Positions 18,001 to 25,816 of a stretch of DNA of 64,000 nt are shown here, piece by piece. The DNA comes from Acidobacteriota bacterium (GTDB lineage: Bacteria > Acidobacteriota > Vicinamibacteria > Vicinamibacterales > CAVVIG01): the NCBI GenBank assembly GCA_003222395.1, contig QHWB01000052.1, forward strand, positions 62,001 through 126,000. The letters are read 5' to 3'. Below the pieces are notes generated by a model. It was given only the letters and a program-made list of their open reading frames with translations. It did not search any database and was not told the DNA's origin. Position numbers and translations under genes: made by a program. How positions within the stretch are numbered: the first letter of the stretch is position 1; each line of letters begins with the position of its first letter.

Positions 18001-20010
18001 CAACTGCTCGCGCGCTGCCTGACCGTCGACGCGGCATCGAGCATCGACGAGCTTGTGAAGGCGCGGCGGGCGCTGGAGGTGCGCGTGGCCGGCGATCCGC
18101 GCTTCATCGCGGTCGAAGACGCCGCGCGCTTCCGCGACGCGCTCGGCGTGCCGCTGCCGCTCGGCATCCCGGAATCGCTCCTCCAGCCGGTGGGCGATCC
18201 GCTCGGCGATCTCGCGCTGCGTTACGCCCGCACGCATGCGCCGTTCACGGCTGCCGAGTTCGCGATGCGGTACGGCCTCGGCGCTCCCGGCGCAGAGGCG
18301 CTGCTCCTGCGTCTGACGGCGGAAGCGCGGCTCGTCGAAGGGGAGTTCCGGCCGGGCGGCACGCGCCGCGAGTGGACCGACGCGGGCGTGCTGCGGATGA
18401 TCCGCCGCCGATCGCTGGCGAGGCTGCGGCAGGAAGTGGAACCGGTCGAGCAGCCGGTCCTCGGACGGTTTACGACGACGTGGCAGGGCATCGTCAAGCG
18501 CAGGCATGGCGCCGACGCGCTGCTCGACGCGATCGAGCAGCTGCAGGCCGCGCCGATTCCGGCGTCGATTCTCGAAACCGAGATTCTTCCTGCCCGGATC
18601 GACGTGTACGACCCGGCCGATCTCGATGCGGTGACGGCGGCGGGTGAAGTGGTCTGGGTCGGCGTCGAACCGCTCGGCGATCGCGACGGACGCATTGCGC
18701 TCTATCTCGCAGATCATCTGCCGCGATTGATGGCGCCGCGCGGCCCTGACCGTTCGACCAGCCCAGGGTCACCCCGAGCCGCGTCGAGGGGTGAGCCTGT
18801 CGAAGGACCGGATGCCACCGATGGCAGAAGCGGCGCCCGCATTCAGGAGGACAACACCGACGGTCGCGAACACGCAATCCTCGAATACCTGCGCGCGCAC
18901 GGCGCATCGTTCTTCGGACCGCTGCACGAAGCCGTGGGCGGCGGTTTTCCAGCGGAGACGGTCAACGCGTTGTGGACGCTCGTGTGGCAGGGTCTGGTCA
19001 CCAACGACACGTTTCATGCGCTGCGCGCCTTCACGCGCGCGCACCCGTCGCGGCGCAAGGCGCGCCGCCCGGAAACGAGCGCGTTTCGATCCCGCCGCCT
19101 TGCGCCGCCGTCGGCCGAAGGAAGATGGTCGATTGTCCCTCGCTCGGCTAAAAGCCTCGCGTTACACGATGGAAAGAAGAACGGCGCGCCTCGTGCCGGG
19201 CGAGCCTTTCAGGCGCGCGACGCGACCAAGTGGGCCGCTGCGATCACGCAGCAGCTGCTCGCACGCCACGGTGTCCTGACGCGTGAAGCCGTCGCCGCGG
19301 AAGCCGTCGCCGGCGGCTTCGGCGTGATCTATCCGGTGTTGAAGGGAATGGAAGAAACGGGACGCGTCCGGCGCGGGTATTTCGTCGCCGGCCTCGGCGC
19401 GACGCAGTTCGCGATGCCCGGCGCGCTCGACCTGCTGCGATCGCTGCGCGATCGGCCCGACGAAGCCGAAGTCGTCGTGCTCGGCGCGACCGATCCCGCC
19501 AATCCGTACGGCGCGACGCTGAATTGGCCGAAAAAGCAAACGCAGGGGCCGACGCGCAGCGTCGGCGCCACGGTCGTCCTCGTCAACGGAGCGCTCGTCG
19601 CCTACCTCGCTCGCGGCGATCGTCAGCTGATCACGTTCCTGCCCGAGGGCGAGCCGGATCGATCGAAGGCCGCGCGAGCGATCGCGCAGACGCTCATCGT
19701 ACGCGCGCGCGGCGGCGATGCGGGCGCCGATTCGCCGCGCGGAATGCTGATCGAGGAGATTGACGGCGCGCCGCCGTCGACGCATCCGCTCCTGCCGTTT
19801 CTCGCGGAAGCCGGCTTCGTCGCTGGCGCGCTCGGCATGCAGCCGGCGCCAAGAAGTCGGACCGTCGAGGGGCGTCAGCCACCGGTCTTCGGTCCTCAGT
19901 CAGCCGTGACTCGCCAGTCGAAGTCGACGGTCTCGAGTCCGTTCGCTCGCAGCTATTTCGCAGACGAGGAAGGCGGTGAAGGCGGGGGAGGCTACGGCGG
20001 TCAGAAGTAA
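15028..20010 (+). CDS. lhr: Lhr-family DEAD/DEAH-box ATP-dependent helicase, long form
   Basis: A 1660-residue helicase; Lhr proteins are usually about 1400-1550. Motifs in order: Walker A GPTGSGKT, VDEIHALVPTKRGAHLALSL (motif II), GLSATQRPL (motif III), STLIFVNSRRLAERLA, LVATSSLELGIDMG and LQRIGRGGH (motif VI), then the long Lhr-core and C-terminal winged-helix region. The GTG at 15028 is the start because the ATG at 15020 stops at once. Extra length comes from at least two in-frame repeat-like insertions: about residues 217-290 between motif III and RPVTIVDAG, and about 1240-1268. The C-terminal tail (after about residue 1610) is also low-complexity. Lhr enzymes act in DNA repair. Confidence 0.93.
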   Translation: MTADPLTPFHAPVREWFSASFDAPTRPQALGWPAIARGESTLILGPTGSGKTLTAFLWCLDRLMFTPPPEKKARCRVLYVSPLKALAVDVERNLRAPLAGIAQLAERRGDAFTTPAIAIRTGDTPQSERARFQREPADILITTPESLYLLLTSNARESLRSIDTVIVDEIHALVPTKRGAHLALSLERLEKFCATPPQRIGLSATQRPLDEVARFLGGTEQATKGRQNGQAPRRRSVLDTRSRHGASASARDSLEPLRGAHAPSSSGGGGVPAAINKDGAPREIENEFSTHRGVVRYRPVTIVDAGQKKQLKLTIDVPVEDMAKLTNLDDVPGGPAASGDSRPSIWSAIHPRLLELIRAHRSTLIFVNSRRLAERLAGALNELAGETLVRSHHGSIARPQRVEVEDLLKAGMLRALVATSSLELGIDMGAIDLVVQIEAPPSVASGLQRIGRGGHTANAISEGVIFPKFRGDLVACAAVTKAMHDGIVEATRYPRNPLDIVGQQIVAMASMDDWDVDELFATIRRAAPFAELSRTVFEGVLDMLSGRYPSDEFAELRPRITWDRVAGRITAREGAKRVAIANGGTIPDRGLYGVFLLGAGPGAARVGELDEEMVFESRVGETFVLGASSWRIEEITHDRVLVSPAPGEPGKMPFWKGDRAGRPLELGLAIGRLTRDLLRLPPAAAVDRLTREHDLDARAAENLLQYLRDQMAAARAVPDATTIVVERVRDDLGDWRVCVLSPRGGRIHAPWAMASAAKIREETGVDVETLWGDDGFVVRFPDVDQPPDPRLLLPDPDEVQALVVRQLGATALFAAKFRENAARSLLLPKRRPGMRAPLWQQRKRAADLLAVASRYGSFPVLLETYRECLRDFFDMPALVSTLTDVRSRRIRIATVDSEAPSPFAASLLFTYVASFIYDGDAPLAERRAQALAVDQSQLRELLGDAELRDLLDADAIDAIERQLQRLDPQYQAKSADGVHDMLLGLGDLTREQLLARCLTVDAASSIDELVKARRALEVRVAGDPRFIAVEDAARFRDALGVPLPLGIPESLLQPVGDPLGDLALRYARTHAPFTAAEFAMRYGLGAPGAEALLLRLTAEARLVEGEFRPGGTRREWTDAGVLRMIRRRSLARLRQEVEPVEQPVLGRFTTTWQGIVKRRHGADALLDAIEQLQAAPIPASILETEILPARIDVYDPADLDAVTAAGEVVWVGVEPLGDRDGRIALYLADHLPRLMAPRGPDRSTSPGSPRAASRGEPVEGPDATDGRSGARIQEDNTDGREHAILEYLRAHGASFFGPLHEAVGGGFPAETVNALWTLVWQGLVTNDTFHALRAFTRAHPSRRKARRPETSAFRSRRLAPPSAEGRWSIVPRSAKSLALHDGKKNGAPRAGRAFQARDATKWAAAITQQLLARHGVLTREAVAAEAVAGGFGVIYPVLKGMEETGRVRRGYFVAGLGATQFAMPGALDLLRSLRDRPDEAEVVVLGATDPANPYGATLNWPKKQTQGPTRSVGATVVLVNGALVAYLARGDRQLITFLPEGEPDRSKAARAIAQTLIVRARGGDAGADSPRGMLIEEIDGAPPSTHPLLPFLAEAGFVAGALGMQPAPRSRTVEGRQPPVFGPQSAVTRQSKSTVSSPFARSYFADEEGGEGGGGYGGQK
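15724..15880 (+). repeat. Dispersed hairpin-ATG element, in-frame copy inside lhr
   Basis: The fullest copy seen. It begins with GGCGACGTTCTGTTCT shared with copy B, then a perfect 13-bp hairpin at 15745-15772 (ACGCGCTCGCGCC paired with GGCGCGAGCGCGT). Next comes GAGCCGTTGCGAGGCGCGC shared with copy C, then a 9-bp stem at 15824-15848 (GCGGCGGGG paired with CCCCGCCGC), an A-rich spacer and an ATG at 15860. It is translated as part of lhr with no stop in that frame. In the ATG's own frame it makes a six-codon mini-ORF. Confidence 0.85.
18745..18830 (+). repeat. Second in-frame intergenic-type repeat inside lhr
   Basis: This segment reads PRAASRGEPVEG in the helicase and contains GTCACCCCGAGC and GTGAGCCTGTCGAAGG. 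That is the pattern of a CGAAGG/GTGAGC-type intergenic repeat which, from general knowledge, occurs in many high-GC genomes. It lies at about residues 1240-1268, in a linker after the Lhr core domain. Only one copy is seen in the window, so the assignment rests on resemblance. Confidence 0.5.
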
Positions 20011-20056
20011 GAAGTTTCTGTCGTACTTCCAACTTCGTACTTCGAACTTCGTACTT
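20011..20056. repeat. ACTTCGT heptamer array between lhr and the ABC-F gene
   Basis: The 46-bp gap between the convergent lhr and ABC-F genes consists of iterated units, for example CTTCGTACTTCGAACTTCGT. A shorter related array sits at 26325-26364, also between convergent genes. It may serve as a transcription barrier, but no typical terminator is visible. Confidence 0.75.
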
Positions 20057-21694
20057 CTACGAGTGCACACCGGGCGCTTCGTGTCCGGTGCGCTGCACGT
20101 ACTCGACGTAGGAACCCGGATAGGCGTGCGGCCTGGGATCGACGCCGCTCTCGCCTCCGAGCTCGAGGACGCGGTTGCTCAGACCGCGGAGGAACGCGCG
20201 GTCGTGCGACACGAACAGCATCGTGCCGTCGAAGTCCTTCAGCGCGTCGAGCAGCATCTCCTTCGTCGCGAGATCGAGGTGGTTGGTCGGCTCGTCGAGG
20301 ACGAGGAAGTTCGGCGGGTTGAGGAGCATGCGCGCGAGGACGAGGCGCGTCTTCTCGCCGCCCGACAGCGATCGAACTTTCTTGTCGATCTCGTCGCCTG
20401 AAAACTGGAACGCGCCAGCGAGGTTCCGCAGCGCGCCGATCGATTCGTCCGGAAAGTCCTTCCGCAGCTGTTCTTCGATCGTCAGGTCGGGATCGAGCAG
20501 GTCGAGCGATTGCTGCGCGAAGTAGCCCATCTGGACGCTGGCGCCGAGCTTCACGCGGCCCTCGTCGGGGTTGACGTGTCCCGCGACCATCTTGAGCAGC
20601 GTCGACTTGCCCGCGCCGTTCTTGCCCATCACCGACCAGCGCTCGCCGCGCCGCACGACGACATCCAGGCCGTCGTGCACGACGCGGCGTCCGTAGCGCT
20701 TCGTGACGCCTTCGAGCACGACGACCTGCTCGCCGGATCGCGGCGGCGTCCGGAAATCGAACTTCACGACGCGGCGCTTCTTCGGCAGCTCGATCTTTTC
20801 GATCTTCTCGAGCGCCTTCACGCGGCTCTGCACCTGCGCGGCCTTCGCGGCGTGCGCCGCGAAGCGCTCGATGAAGCGCTGCTCCTTGGCGAGCATCGCC
20901 TGCTGGCGCGCGTACGCGGCCTCGCGGTTCGCTTCGCGGATGGCGCGCTCGCGCTCGTAGAAATCGTAGTTGCCCGAGTACGCCGTGATTTCGCCGCCGT
21001 CAATCTCGGCAATCCGCGTTACGACGCGGTTCATGAAGTCGCGATCGTGCGACGTCATCAGCAGCGCGCCCGGCTGCGATTTCAGAAAGCTTTCGAGCCA
21101 GATGATCGACTCGATGTCGAGGTGGTTGGTCGGCTCGTCCATCAGCAGGACGTCAGGACGGCCGAGAAGGACGCGCGCCATCGCGACGCGCATCTTCCAT
21201 CCGCCCGAGAGCTCGCCGACGTCGCCGTCAATCCGCTCGTCGTCGAAGCCGAGGCCGTGCAGCACCTCGCGGGCCTGCGCTTCGAGCGCGTAGCCGCCAA
21301 GGTGCTCGTACTCCTCCTGCACCTCGCCGAACCGCGCGAGGATCCGATCGAGATCGCCGGCGCGCGCCGGGTCCGACATGGCGTGCTGCAGCTGCTCCAG
21401 CTCGTGATGAAGATCGCCGGCGCGGCCGCTGCCCAGAATCGCTTCGTCGAGGACCGATCGTCCGGCCATCTCCTCGACGTCCTGACGGAAGTAGCCGATC
21501 GTCAGCCTCCTCGGCACCGAGACGTCGCCTTCGTCCGGCGCTTCTTCGCCGACGATCATGCGGAAGAGCGTCGTCTTGCCGGATCCGTTCGGGCCGACGA
21601 GCCCGACCTTCTCGCCTGGATTGAGCTGAAACGAGGCGTCGACGAACAGGACCTGCTTCCCGTACTGCTTGCCGATCCGCGAGAACGCGATCAC
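20057..21694 (-). CDS. ABC-F family ATP-binding protein (translation factor type)
   Basis: A 545-residue soluble protein with two ABC domains and no membrane segments. Domain 1 has Walker A GPNGSGKT (34-41), signature LSGGWKMRVAMARVLL and LLMDEPTNHLDIES. Domain 2 has GKNGAGKS, LSGGEKTRLVLARMLL and LVLDEPTNHLDLAT. Between them is the charged helical P-site tRNA-interaction linker (RERAIREANREAAYARQQ). ABC-F proteins act on the ribosome (EttA, Uup, YbiT, antibiotic protection). The start is GTG at 21694, overlapping the molybdoenzyme stop (GTGA), so it is coupled to that gene; why is unknown. Confidence 0.9.
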   Translation of the reverse strand: MIAFSRIGKQYGKQVLFVDASFQLNPGEKVGLVGPNGSGKTTLFRMIVGEEAPDEGDVSVPRRLTIGYFRQDVEEMAGRSVLDEAILGSGRAGDLHHELEQLQHAMSDPARAGDLDRILARFGEVQEEYEHLGGYALEAQAREVLHGLGFDDERIDGDVGELSGGWKMRVAMARVLLGRPDVLLMDEPTNHLDIESIIWLESFLKSQPGALLMTSHDRDFMNRVVTRIAEIDGGEITAYSGNYDFYERERAIREANREAAYARQQAMLAKEQRFIERFAAHAAKAAQVQSRVKALEKIEKIELPKKRRVVKFDFRTPPRSGEQVVVLEGVTKRYGRRVVHDGLDVVVRRGERWSVMGKNGAGKSTLLKMVAGHVNPDEGRVKLGASVQMGYFAQQSLDLLDPDLTIEEQLRKDFPDESIGALRNLAGAFQFSGDEIDKKVRSLSGGEKTRLVLARMLLNPPNFLVLDEPTNHLDLATKEMLLDALKDFDGTMLFVSHDRAFLRGLSNRVLELGGESGVDPRPHAYPGSYVEYVQRTGHEAPGVHS

Positions 21695-23892
21695 TCGATG
21701 GTCACCGTCGTGTTGTAATCGGGCTCCATCGAGTCGGGATCGATCGCCGCCGCGGACAAAAGGACGTTGCCTTCGGGCCAGTGGACCTCGAGGTTGCCCG
21801 GCGTGATCGATGCCGCCTTCAGACGTCCGCGAAGCACTCCAAACGCCGATCGCAGCAGCACGCGCGTGCCCTCGCGGAGTTGCAATCGTCGGAGATCTTC
21901 GTCGCTGATGAACACGGCGTCGCGCGCCGCGCCGGTCAGCGGATCGACGACGCGCTGGATCATCGAGTTGAATTGTCTGCCGCGCCGGGTGGAGACGCGG
22001 AATACCCTCGGCACAGGAGCGGAGCTTGCGCCGTGCGCGGCGTCGCTGGGGCGAGCGATCTCGGCATCGGGCCGGGCGAGCTCGGTCCCTACCCCAGAGA
22101 AGTGTGCCTTGCCGTCGGGCGTCGCGAACTGTCCGTCCGCGTAGAGTGTGCGCCCGCCCCACTGAGTCTGATCGCCCTTTGCGTGCAGCCGCTCGATTCC
22201 TTTGTAGAGCGGCACCGCGCGCGCGATTTCCTCGCGAATCGCAGTTGCGCTCTCGAATCGAATCTGCGCTGCGCGTTCAGGTTTGACGCGCGCCATGACG
22301 TCGCCGAACACACGCCATTCCGGCCGCGCGGATCCGATCCGGCGTCCAGGAATCTCCGGCGAGTAGATGATCCGGCGCTCGGTCGACGTCTCCGTGCCGC
22401 CGCCTTCCGACTCGTACCGCGTCGTGGCCGGAAGCAGGACGACGTCGCCGTCGCCGTCGACGAGCATCGACGAGGAGAGGACGATGTCGTGATGGATGCG
22501 GAGCCGTGGCCGTCGCAGCGCGCGCCGCGAAGCCTCGGGATCGGGCAGCGTCTCGAGAAAATTGCCGCCGACGATCCAGAAGGCGTCGACGTCGCCGCGC
22601 GCCGCATGTTCGATCATCTCGACAGCGGTCCAGCCGCCACCCGCCGGCACTGGAAATCTCCAGAGGCCCGCCCAGCGCGCGGCGGTCGTCGCTTCCACAG
22701 CCGGCACGCAGCCGACTTCCGCGCCGCCCTGGACGCCGGAGTGGCCGCGAATCGGCACGAGCCCGCGATTGAGCCGGCCGGGCAGGCCGCGCGCAAGCCC
22801 CACGTTCACGAGCGCCTTGATCGTCTGGACGCCGTGCGCGTGCTGCGTCAGCCCCATCGACCAGACGAGAATTGCGTTCGGCCGGCGCACGAGCAGCTGC
22901 GCGAAGGCCTGCATGCGTTCGCGGGTCGCGCCACTCTCCCGCTGCAGCGCGCTCCAGTCGGCAGCAAGCGCCGCGTCGCGCGCGGCCTCGAAGCCGATGG
23001 TCCGCTCGCGTACGAATGCCTCGTCGACGCCCCCCGTTTCGACGAGCGCGCGCAGCACGCCGACGAGGAACGCGCGATCGCCGCCGGTCGTGACGTGGAA
23101 CCAGTGATCGGCGATGGTCGTGCCATTGAGCGCGCTCGACGCGATCGAGGGCACCCAGTAGCGCTCGAGGCCAGGCTCGCGGAACGTGTTGACCACCGCG
23201 ATCTGCGCGCCATTAGCCTTCGCGTGGTGCAGGTACTTCGTCACCACCGGCTGATTGTTCGCGACGTTCGAACCGAGGAACACGATGAGATCGGCGTGCA
23301 GCCAGTCGGCGTAGCTGCAGGTGGACGCGCCGTATCCGAGCGTCGCTTTCATGGCCGCGGTCGAGGCCGCGTGGCACAGGCGCGCGGAGTTGTCGACGTG
23401 GTTCGTGCCGAGGAAGCGCGCGGCCTTTTGCGCTGCGTAGTACACCTCGTTGGTGATGCCGCGCGAGGTGAGATAGAAAGCGGCGCGCGACGGATCGATG
23501 TCGCGCAGCCCGCCTGCAATCAGGTCGAGCGCTTCGTCCCACGTCGACACGAGGAACCCCGGTTCGCCATGGCGCCGGATCATCGGCTCCGGCAAACGGC
23601 CGAGTGCGCGCAGCTCCTGCGACGTGCGCGAGGCGAGCGACGCGACGTCCGTCAGCTGACGCGGATCGAGCGCCGGCGCGGTGTTGAGCCGCATCAGCTC
23701 GAGCCGCACCATGCAGAGATGGGTCCCGTCGATCGTCCAGTCCGACAATCCCGACGTTCCGAGCGCGCAGCCATCGCAGACGCCGTCGCGCAGGATCCGC
23801 CACGCGAACGGCAGCTCGTCGCGGTTCTCCCACGCCACGCGCACCATCTCGCGGTAGTGATGCGGCTTCTGTTTCCCGAAACCAAAGACCAT
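21691..23892 (-). CDS. FdhF/YdeP-family molybdopterin oxidoreductase
   Basis: A 733-residue cytoplasmic molybdenum/tungsten-bisPGD enzyme. The N-terminus has C39 and C42 (VCDGCALG) and C60 (HLCMVR), a reduced Fe-S motif as in YdeP proteins. The Mo-site region is NSARLCHAASTAAM (C173, with no selenocysteine codon) and the MGD-binding C-terminal domain ends EVHWPEGNVLL. The reaction is unknown; YdeP relatives are only loosely linked to formate. The ATG at 23892 lies 11 bp after the FdhD-fusion stop, in the same operon. FdhD-type proteins sulfurate the Mo cofactor of such enzymes, which fits the pairing. Confidence 0.88.
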   Translation of the reverse strand: MVFGFGKQKPHHYREMVRVAWENRDELPFAWRILRDGVCDGCALGTSGLSDWTIDGTHLCMVRLELMRLNTAPALDPRQLTDVASLASRTSQELRALGRLPEPMIRRHGEPGFLVSTWDEALDLIAGGLRDIDPSRAAFYLTSRGITNEVYYAAQKAARFLGTNHVDNSARLCHAASTAAMKATLGYGASTCSYADWLHADLIVFLGSNVANNQPVVTKYLHHAKANGAQIAVVNTFREPGLERYWVPSIASSALNGTTIADHWFHVTTGGDRAFLVGVLRALVETGGVDEAFVRERTIGFEAARDAALAADWSALQRESGATRERMQAFAQLLVRRPNAILVWSMGLTQHAHGVQTIKALVNVGLARGLPGRLNRGLVPIRGHSGVQGGAEVGCVPAVEATTAARWAGLWRFPVPAGGGWTAVEMIEHAARGDVDAFWIVGGNFLETLPDPEASRRALRRPRLRIHHDIVLSSSMLVDGDGDVVLLPATTRYESEGGGTETSTERRIIYSPEIPGRRIGSARPEWRVFGDVMARVKPERAAQIRFESATAIREEIARAVPLYKGIERLHAKGDQTQWGGRTLYADGQFATPDGKAHFSGVGTELARPDAEIARPSDAAHGASSAPVPRVFRVSTRRGRQFNSMIQRVVDPLTGAARDAVFISDEDLRRLQLREGTRVLLRSAFGVLRGRLKAASITPGNLEVHWPEGNVLLSAAAIDPDSMEPDYNTTVTIE

Positions 23893-23903
23893 GCAGGCGA
23901 CGG

Positions 23904-25310
23904 CTATCGAATTCTCTCGGGATACGTATAGATGTTGAAGCTGTCGCCGCGGACGAATCCGACCAGCGTCACGCCGCACGCATTCGCCAGATCAATCGCG
24001 AGGCTCGACGGCGCCGACACGGCAGCGACGAGCGGCACGCCGGCGACGGCCGCCTTCTGGACGATCTCGAACGACGTCCGTCCGCTGACGCACAGCAGTC
24101 GATCGGCCAGCGGCAGCTCGTCGCGCAGGAGCCGGCCGCCGATCACCTTGTCGACCGCGTTGTGACGGCCGACGTCTTCGGCCACGTCGACGAGGCGGCC
24201 GTCGGCCGCGAACAGACCGGCGGCGTGCAAGCCGCCCGTCTCGTCGAACACGCGCTGCACCTTGCGCAAACGCTGCGGCAGCATCGCCACATCCGCCCCG
24301 CTCACCGAGAGCGGCGACCGGATCGGCGCCATGTCGGCCGTGAGCGACTCGATCGTCTCACGGCCGCACACACCGCACGACGCGCTGGCCGTCGTCTGAC
24401 GACGCTCGCTGAGCGCACGTGCCAGCCGCGATTCGTCCACAAGGGTGACGTTTATGACGTTCTGCGCCGGGCTTTCATCTGGCGCGGCGATTTCATGTGA
24501 GGCGGGGATTTCATGTGGCGCGGCGATTTCAGGCCCGCGATCGGTGCAGTGTTCGATCGTGCCGATGTCGTCGACGCTGCGCACGATGCGCTCCGACAGC
24601 AGGAATCCGGACGCGAGCTCGCGATCGGCGCCGGGGGTCCGCATGATCGTCGCGAACGGACGGCCGTGCAGGCGAATCTCGAGCGGCTCCTCGGCGGCGG
24701 CCCAATCCGTCGTCTTCTCGCGCGCGTTGCCGCGCACGCGCACGATCGCGAAGGAACGTGTGGCGGAGATGTGATGATGATACGCGAACACGCGTTCGAC
24801 GAACCGGCGGCGGCGCCCGGGGTCCGCGAGCCGCCGCTCGTCTTCGATCGGCAGAGTCGGGAAGCGCGCGCGCAGCGCCCCCGCGAAGAGACCCGAACTC
24901 TCAACGTTGTCGGCGGTCTCTGCGGTCTTTCCTTCACCATCGTCATGAATCAGCACATCATCCAGCCCACAGCTCGGCGAACCCGCTTTGAGCACGTAGC
25001 CGCTCAATCGTTCCGCCGCGAGCTCCTCGAGGCGGCGATCGATGAACCGCTGCATCGGCTCGGTGACGTCGCGCCGCGTGTCGAGGGCCACGAGCCGTAT
25101 CGTGTCGCCGGCGCCGCGCACCAGATCGATCGGCTCGCGCGGGGTGCCGAAGCCCGCTTCGACCTCCGGACACACCGGCACCCAGTCGACGTCGCGGCCG
25201 AGCACGTCGACGAGCCACGCGTCGCGCTTGTGGCCGCCGTCGTGGCGTACGCGCTCGCCGAGCAGGCACGCCGAGATGCCGACGCGCGGTTTCTGGTATT
25301 CGCGTTGCAT
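23904..25310 (-). CDS. DUF523 (TudS-like)-FdhD fusion protein
   Basis: A 468-residue protein joining two families. Residues 1-165 are DUF523: RVGISACLLGERVRHDGGHK, VPVCPEVEAGFGTPREP and LKAGSPSCGLDDV, with C15, C47 and C114 at the positions of the [4Fe-4S] cysteines of thiouracil desulfurase TudS. Residues 166-180 (RRRRFVERVFAYHHH) resemble the junction to DUF1722 in common DUF523-DUF1722 proteins. Residues 200-468 are FdhD, with DWAAAEEPLEIRLHGRP, the CGVCG sulfur-transfer motif (C312, C315), EDVGRHNAVDKVIG and SGRTSFEIVQKAA. FdhD passes sulfur from cysteine desulfurase to the Mo cofactor. The frame is continuous. The next gene is its likely client enzyme. Confidence 0.9.
   Translation of the reverse strand: MQREYQKPRVGISACLLGERVRHDGGHKRDAWLVDVLGRDVDWVPVCPEVEAGFGTPREPIDLVRGAGDTIRLVALDTRRDVTEPMQRFIDRRLEELAAERLSGYVLKAGSPSCGLDDVLIHDDGEGKTAETADNVESSGLFAGALRARFPTLPIEDERRLADPGRRRRFVERVFAYHHHISATRSFAIVRVRGNAREKTTDWAAAEEPLEIRLHGRPFATIMRTPGADRELASGFLLSERIVRSVDDIGTIEHCTDRGPEIAAPHEIPASHEIAAPDESPAQNVINVTLVDESRLARALSERRQTTASASCGVCGRETIESLTADMAPIRSPLSVSGADVAMLPQRLRKVQRVFDETGGLHAAGLFAADGRLVDVAEDVGRHNAVDKVIGGRLLRDELPLADRLLCVSGRTSFEIVQKAAVAGVPLVAAVSAPSSLAIDLANACGVTLVGFVRGDSFNIYTYPERIR
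24463..24534 (-). repeat. 18-bp coding tandem repeat in the FdhD domain
   Basis: Three 18-bp units (24481-24534) and a decayed fourth encode EIAAPH, EIPASH and EIAAPD on the minus strand. They lie in the FdhD segment between the ASGFLLSERIV block and INVTLVD, where the family normally has a short variable loop. The unit length keeps the frame. Confidence 0.85.
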
Positions 25311-25327
25311 CGCTGAGGTCGACCACT

Positions 25328-25804
25328 ATGGCACAGAGCCGTGCGCATCGGCGGACCACGAGCAAGCTCGAGCGTTTTTCCGAGGCCGCCATGCGCTGGA
25401 CCGGAACCGATGCGGCTTTCGCGATCGCCCTGGTCATCGTGGTCGTCTGGGCGATGCTCGGCCCGGTGTTCCGCCTCTCCGACACATGGCAGCTCACGAT
25501 CAACACCGGCACGACGATCGTGACTTTTCTGATGGTGTTCCTCATCCAGCGCAGCCAGAACAAGGAGTCGCTCGCGATTCATCTCAAGCTCAACGAGATC
25601 GTCGCCGCCCTGCACGGCGCCAGCAACCGCCTGATCGAAGCAGAACGATTTTCGGAGAAGGATCTCGAGACGCTGCAGAAGCACTACAAGGAACTGGCGC
25701 AGCTCGCGCGGGCCGAAGAAGACGTCACGGAGTCGCACTCGGTCGAAGAGGCGCGCGAGCGGCATTCGACCAAGCACGATCAGGAGAAGCGGCGTGCGAG
25801 TTAG
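25328..25804 (+). CDS. Low-affinity iron permease family protein
   Basis: A 158-residue protein with two membrane helices (about 28-46 and 58-75), containing SDTWQLTINTGTTIVTFLMV and FLIQRSQNKES, the core of the low-affinity iron permease family (fungal Fet4-related). A charged C-terminal helix follows. It is divergent from the FdhD fusion with only 17 bp between the start codons. The metal and direction of transport are not shown by sequence. Confidence 0.8.
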   Translation: MAQSRAHRRTTSKLERFSEAAMRWTGTDAAFAIALVIVVVWAMLGPVFRLSDTWQLTINTGTTIVTFLMVFLIQRSQNKESLAIHLKLNEIVAALHGASNRLIEAERFSEKDLETLQKHYKELAQLARAEEDVTESHSVEEARERHSTKHDQEKRRAS

Positions 25805-25816
25805 TACAATCAGCCA

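Noticed and set aside
15772-18717. 981-codon open frame on the minus strand opposite lhr
   Set aside because: Arg-rich, no motifs, and opposite clear helicase motifs on the other strand.
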